Assembly: GCA_020852705.1 (NCBI GenBank)
Contig: JADZAP010000042.1
Coordinates: forward strand, 58,423-122,422
Reading direction: 5' to 3'
Source of the DNA: Ignavibacteria bacterium
GTDB lineage: Bacteria; Bacteroidota; Ignavibacteria; Tepidaquicellales; OLB5
DNA: 64,000 nt
Positions 62,741-64,000 of this stretch are shown in pieces (the first letter of the stretch is position 1; every line of letters starts with the position of its first letter). The notes beneath the pieces were generated by a model. That model ran no database searches. It saw nothing but the letters and a program-made list of their open reading frames with translations, and was not told where the DNA came from. The position numbers were made by a program, and so were the translations under genes.

Positions 62741-62769
62741 AGAAATCCCCTCGTAAATCGGGGATTTCT
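62741..62769 (-). terminator. Hairpin after the T9SS protein gene
   Basis: AGAAATCCCC and GGGGATTTCT form a perfect 10-bp stem around a 9-nt loop, 17 bases after the stop at 62786. The T-run after it on the minus strand is weak. Confidence 0.55.
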
Positions 62770-62785
62770 AATTTCCTGAAAAAAC

Positions 62786-64000
62786 TTACTTTATCAATAC
62801 CATCTTTTTCACATCTTTAAACACGCCGGCTTCAATTGAATAGAAATATATACCGCTTGCAAGATTCGATCCGTCAAAGTTAACACTGTATTTGCCGGCA
62901 TCTCTGTATTCATTGTTTACAAGCCTTGCAATCTCTTCACCAATTGCATTATAAACAATAATTGTTATAAAATTACTTTGCTTCAGGCTAAAGTTGATCT
63001 CAGTAGTTGGATTAAAAGGATTAGGATAATTTTGTGATAATTCAAATTTAACCGGATTTTCAGTATGAATATTATTGGGTCTATCAGGAGAGCTTACCCA
63101 ATATCCCATAATTGAAACAAAATCAGACATTACGGAAACATCGTCATATTTATCAACTGCAACAATTTTATATCTCCAATAATCGTTGTTATTATTATTT
63201 CCTAAAAGGCTGCAGCTAACCAATACACCATTATATGGATCATTATCAATAAAATTTGCAGTATCATTTGGAGAGTAATCGTCATATGTACCTATGTAAT
63301 AATATGCGAGCGGTGGTATATTACTGTTATCTGAAGTTGCCCTGTAAATTTTATATCTCTTAAATGTACTGCTTATACCTGCTGATCTTACCATATCAGG
63401 CTCAAGGTTATTATCCCAGATAACCCTTGGATATCCGTATGTGCCGTTGCAGGAAGCAATTTCGACCGATCTGTATACCATTGGTTTAGATGGGGGCGTA
63501 GCTTCAAGTATTGCATCTTCATCTTCAGTATTTGCTGCTGCCTGATATACTTTAACTGTAGCTACTTCGCTTGAAAGATTATCATAATAAATAAATATCC
63601 CTGTCTGGTTATTATTAATATCTTTTGTGTTCGGACTGGAATACGGGCTGAAGACCTGGTTATAACCTATCACCCAGGCATCCCACCTGTCACCCATTGT
63701 TTCCCTTGAGCAGTAAACTTCCTCGGCATTTGTAAATACCCTGTCTGTTCCTCTTACACCAAGGGATGTATGCCTTTTACCGGGGGTAAACCATTTATTA
63801 TGATAGCCCGTACCAACAGAATATGTATAATCTGAAACGCTATGTCCATCTCTGCTGCTCATTCTTGTGTTATCATAAATGGCATCATATGGATTGTCAT
63901 TATTTCTGCCAATACCTGATTTATAAAATACAGGCAGCTGCTGTGATGAGCTCCAATCAGGCGTTGAAGTGCCGTTTAGCCCCCAGTTCCATAACCCGTC
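62786..64000 (-). CDS. T9SS-secreted protein, 3' part; the 5' end is outside the window
   Basis: The reading frame stays open from the stop at 62786 to the end of the window, so at least 405 residues are visible, and the ATG at 63862 is internal. The visible sequence is a beta-rich, Fn3-like ectodomain with many Tyr and Asn, ending in NYPNPFNP, the VYNAIGEE segment and KKMVLIK, a type A sorting domain. It should be surface-attached or released. No catalytic motif is seen in this part. Confidence 0.8.
   Translation of the reverse strand, partial: DGLWNWGLNGTSTPDWSSSQQLPVFYKSGIGRNNDNPYDAIYDNTRMSSRDGHSVSDYTYSVGTGYHNKWFTPGKRHTSLGVRGTDRVFTNAEEVYCSRETMGDRWDAWVIGYNQVFSPYSSPNTKDINNNQTGIFIYYDNLSSEVATVKVYQAAANTEDEDAILEATPPSKPMVYRSVEIASCNGTYGYPRVIWDNNLEPDMVRSAGISSTFKRYKIYRATSDNSNIPPLAYYYIGTYDDYSPNDTANFIDNDPYNGVLVSCSLLGNNNNNDYWRYKIVAVDKYDDVSVMSDFVSIMGYWVSSPDRPNNIHTENPVKFELSQNYPNPFNPTTEINFSLKQSNFITIIVYNAIGEEIARLVNNEYRDAGKYSVNFDGSNLASGIYFYSIEAGVFKDVKKMVLIK

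Noticed and set aside
1..64000. CRISPR array
   Set aside because: A CARF protein prompted the search, but no regularly spaced identical repeats were seen anywhere in the window.

Overview
The window is AT-rich DNA from a Bacteroidota-type bacterium, most likely of the Ignavibacteria. The evidence is C-terminal sorting domains of the type IX secretion system (NFPNPFNP...FDIP pattern, four copies), Bacteroidota-style -7 promoter elements (TAnnTTTG), a Kgd-type fused 2-oxoglutarate dehydrogenase, and a complete respiratory nitrate reductase operon. The lineage is inferred from gene content alone.

Layout. 1-12,100: secreted M1 peptidase, propeller and barrel proteins, queF, and a three-member family of about 500-residue proteins, with remnants of an old duplication of the queF neighbourhood. 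12,330-16,740: a Moco-riboswitch-like leader followed by a CMD-family gene, a chrA-like gene, moaA, moaC, moeA and mobA. 16,970-29,870: nitrate respiration, with a membrane cytochrome c, a hemerythrin, DoxX, a TDT-family carrier and narK-I-J-H-G-C on the minus strand. The first block makes the molybdenum cofactor that NarG in the second block needs.

31,137-37,900 is the most unusual part. Next to a tRNA-Pro gene lies what reads as an undescribed kind of retron. A CARF-type sensor with a winged helix, resembling the RtcR sensor domain, precedes a retron non-coding RNA with a perfect 11-bp a1/a2 repeat and a 72-nt msd hairpin. Then comes a retron reverse transcriptase (NAxxH, YADD and VTG motifs) with a roughly 280-residue C-terminal extension that looks like a degenerate histidine-kinase ATPase. 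It overlaps a degenerate receiver protein, which overlaps a receiver protein ending in a HEPN-like R-x6-H motif. A small OB-fold, ssDNA-binding-like protein follows under what looks like the same promoter and operator motif. Together they suggest a defence or stress system that joins retron, second-messenger/RNA-end sensing, two-component-like signalling and a candidate RNase.

37,900-64,000 is mostly housekeeping or ordinary accessory: a lipoprotein, a five-repeat SANT/Myb-like DNA-binding protein, the 2-oxoglutarate dehydrogenase fusion, rpiB, clpS-aat (N-degron pathway), a MoxR/ChlI-like ATPase, a CBS protein, an ECF sigma factor, a site-2 protease, sixA-like, mtaB, a GH97 glycosidase, a DUF5916-like barrel, a ChaA-like exchanger, a CapA-like protein, a 2-hydroxyacid dehydrogenase, apaG, and a T9SS-secreted protein cut by the window end. 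I saw no CRISPR array, rRNA or insertion sequence.
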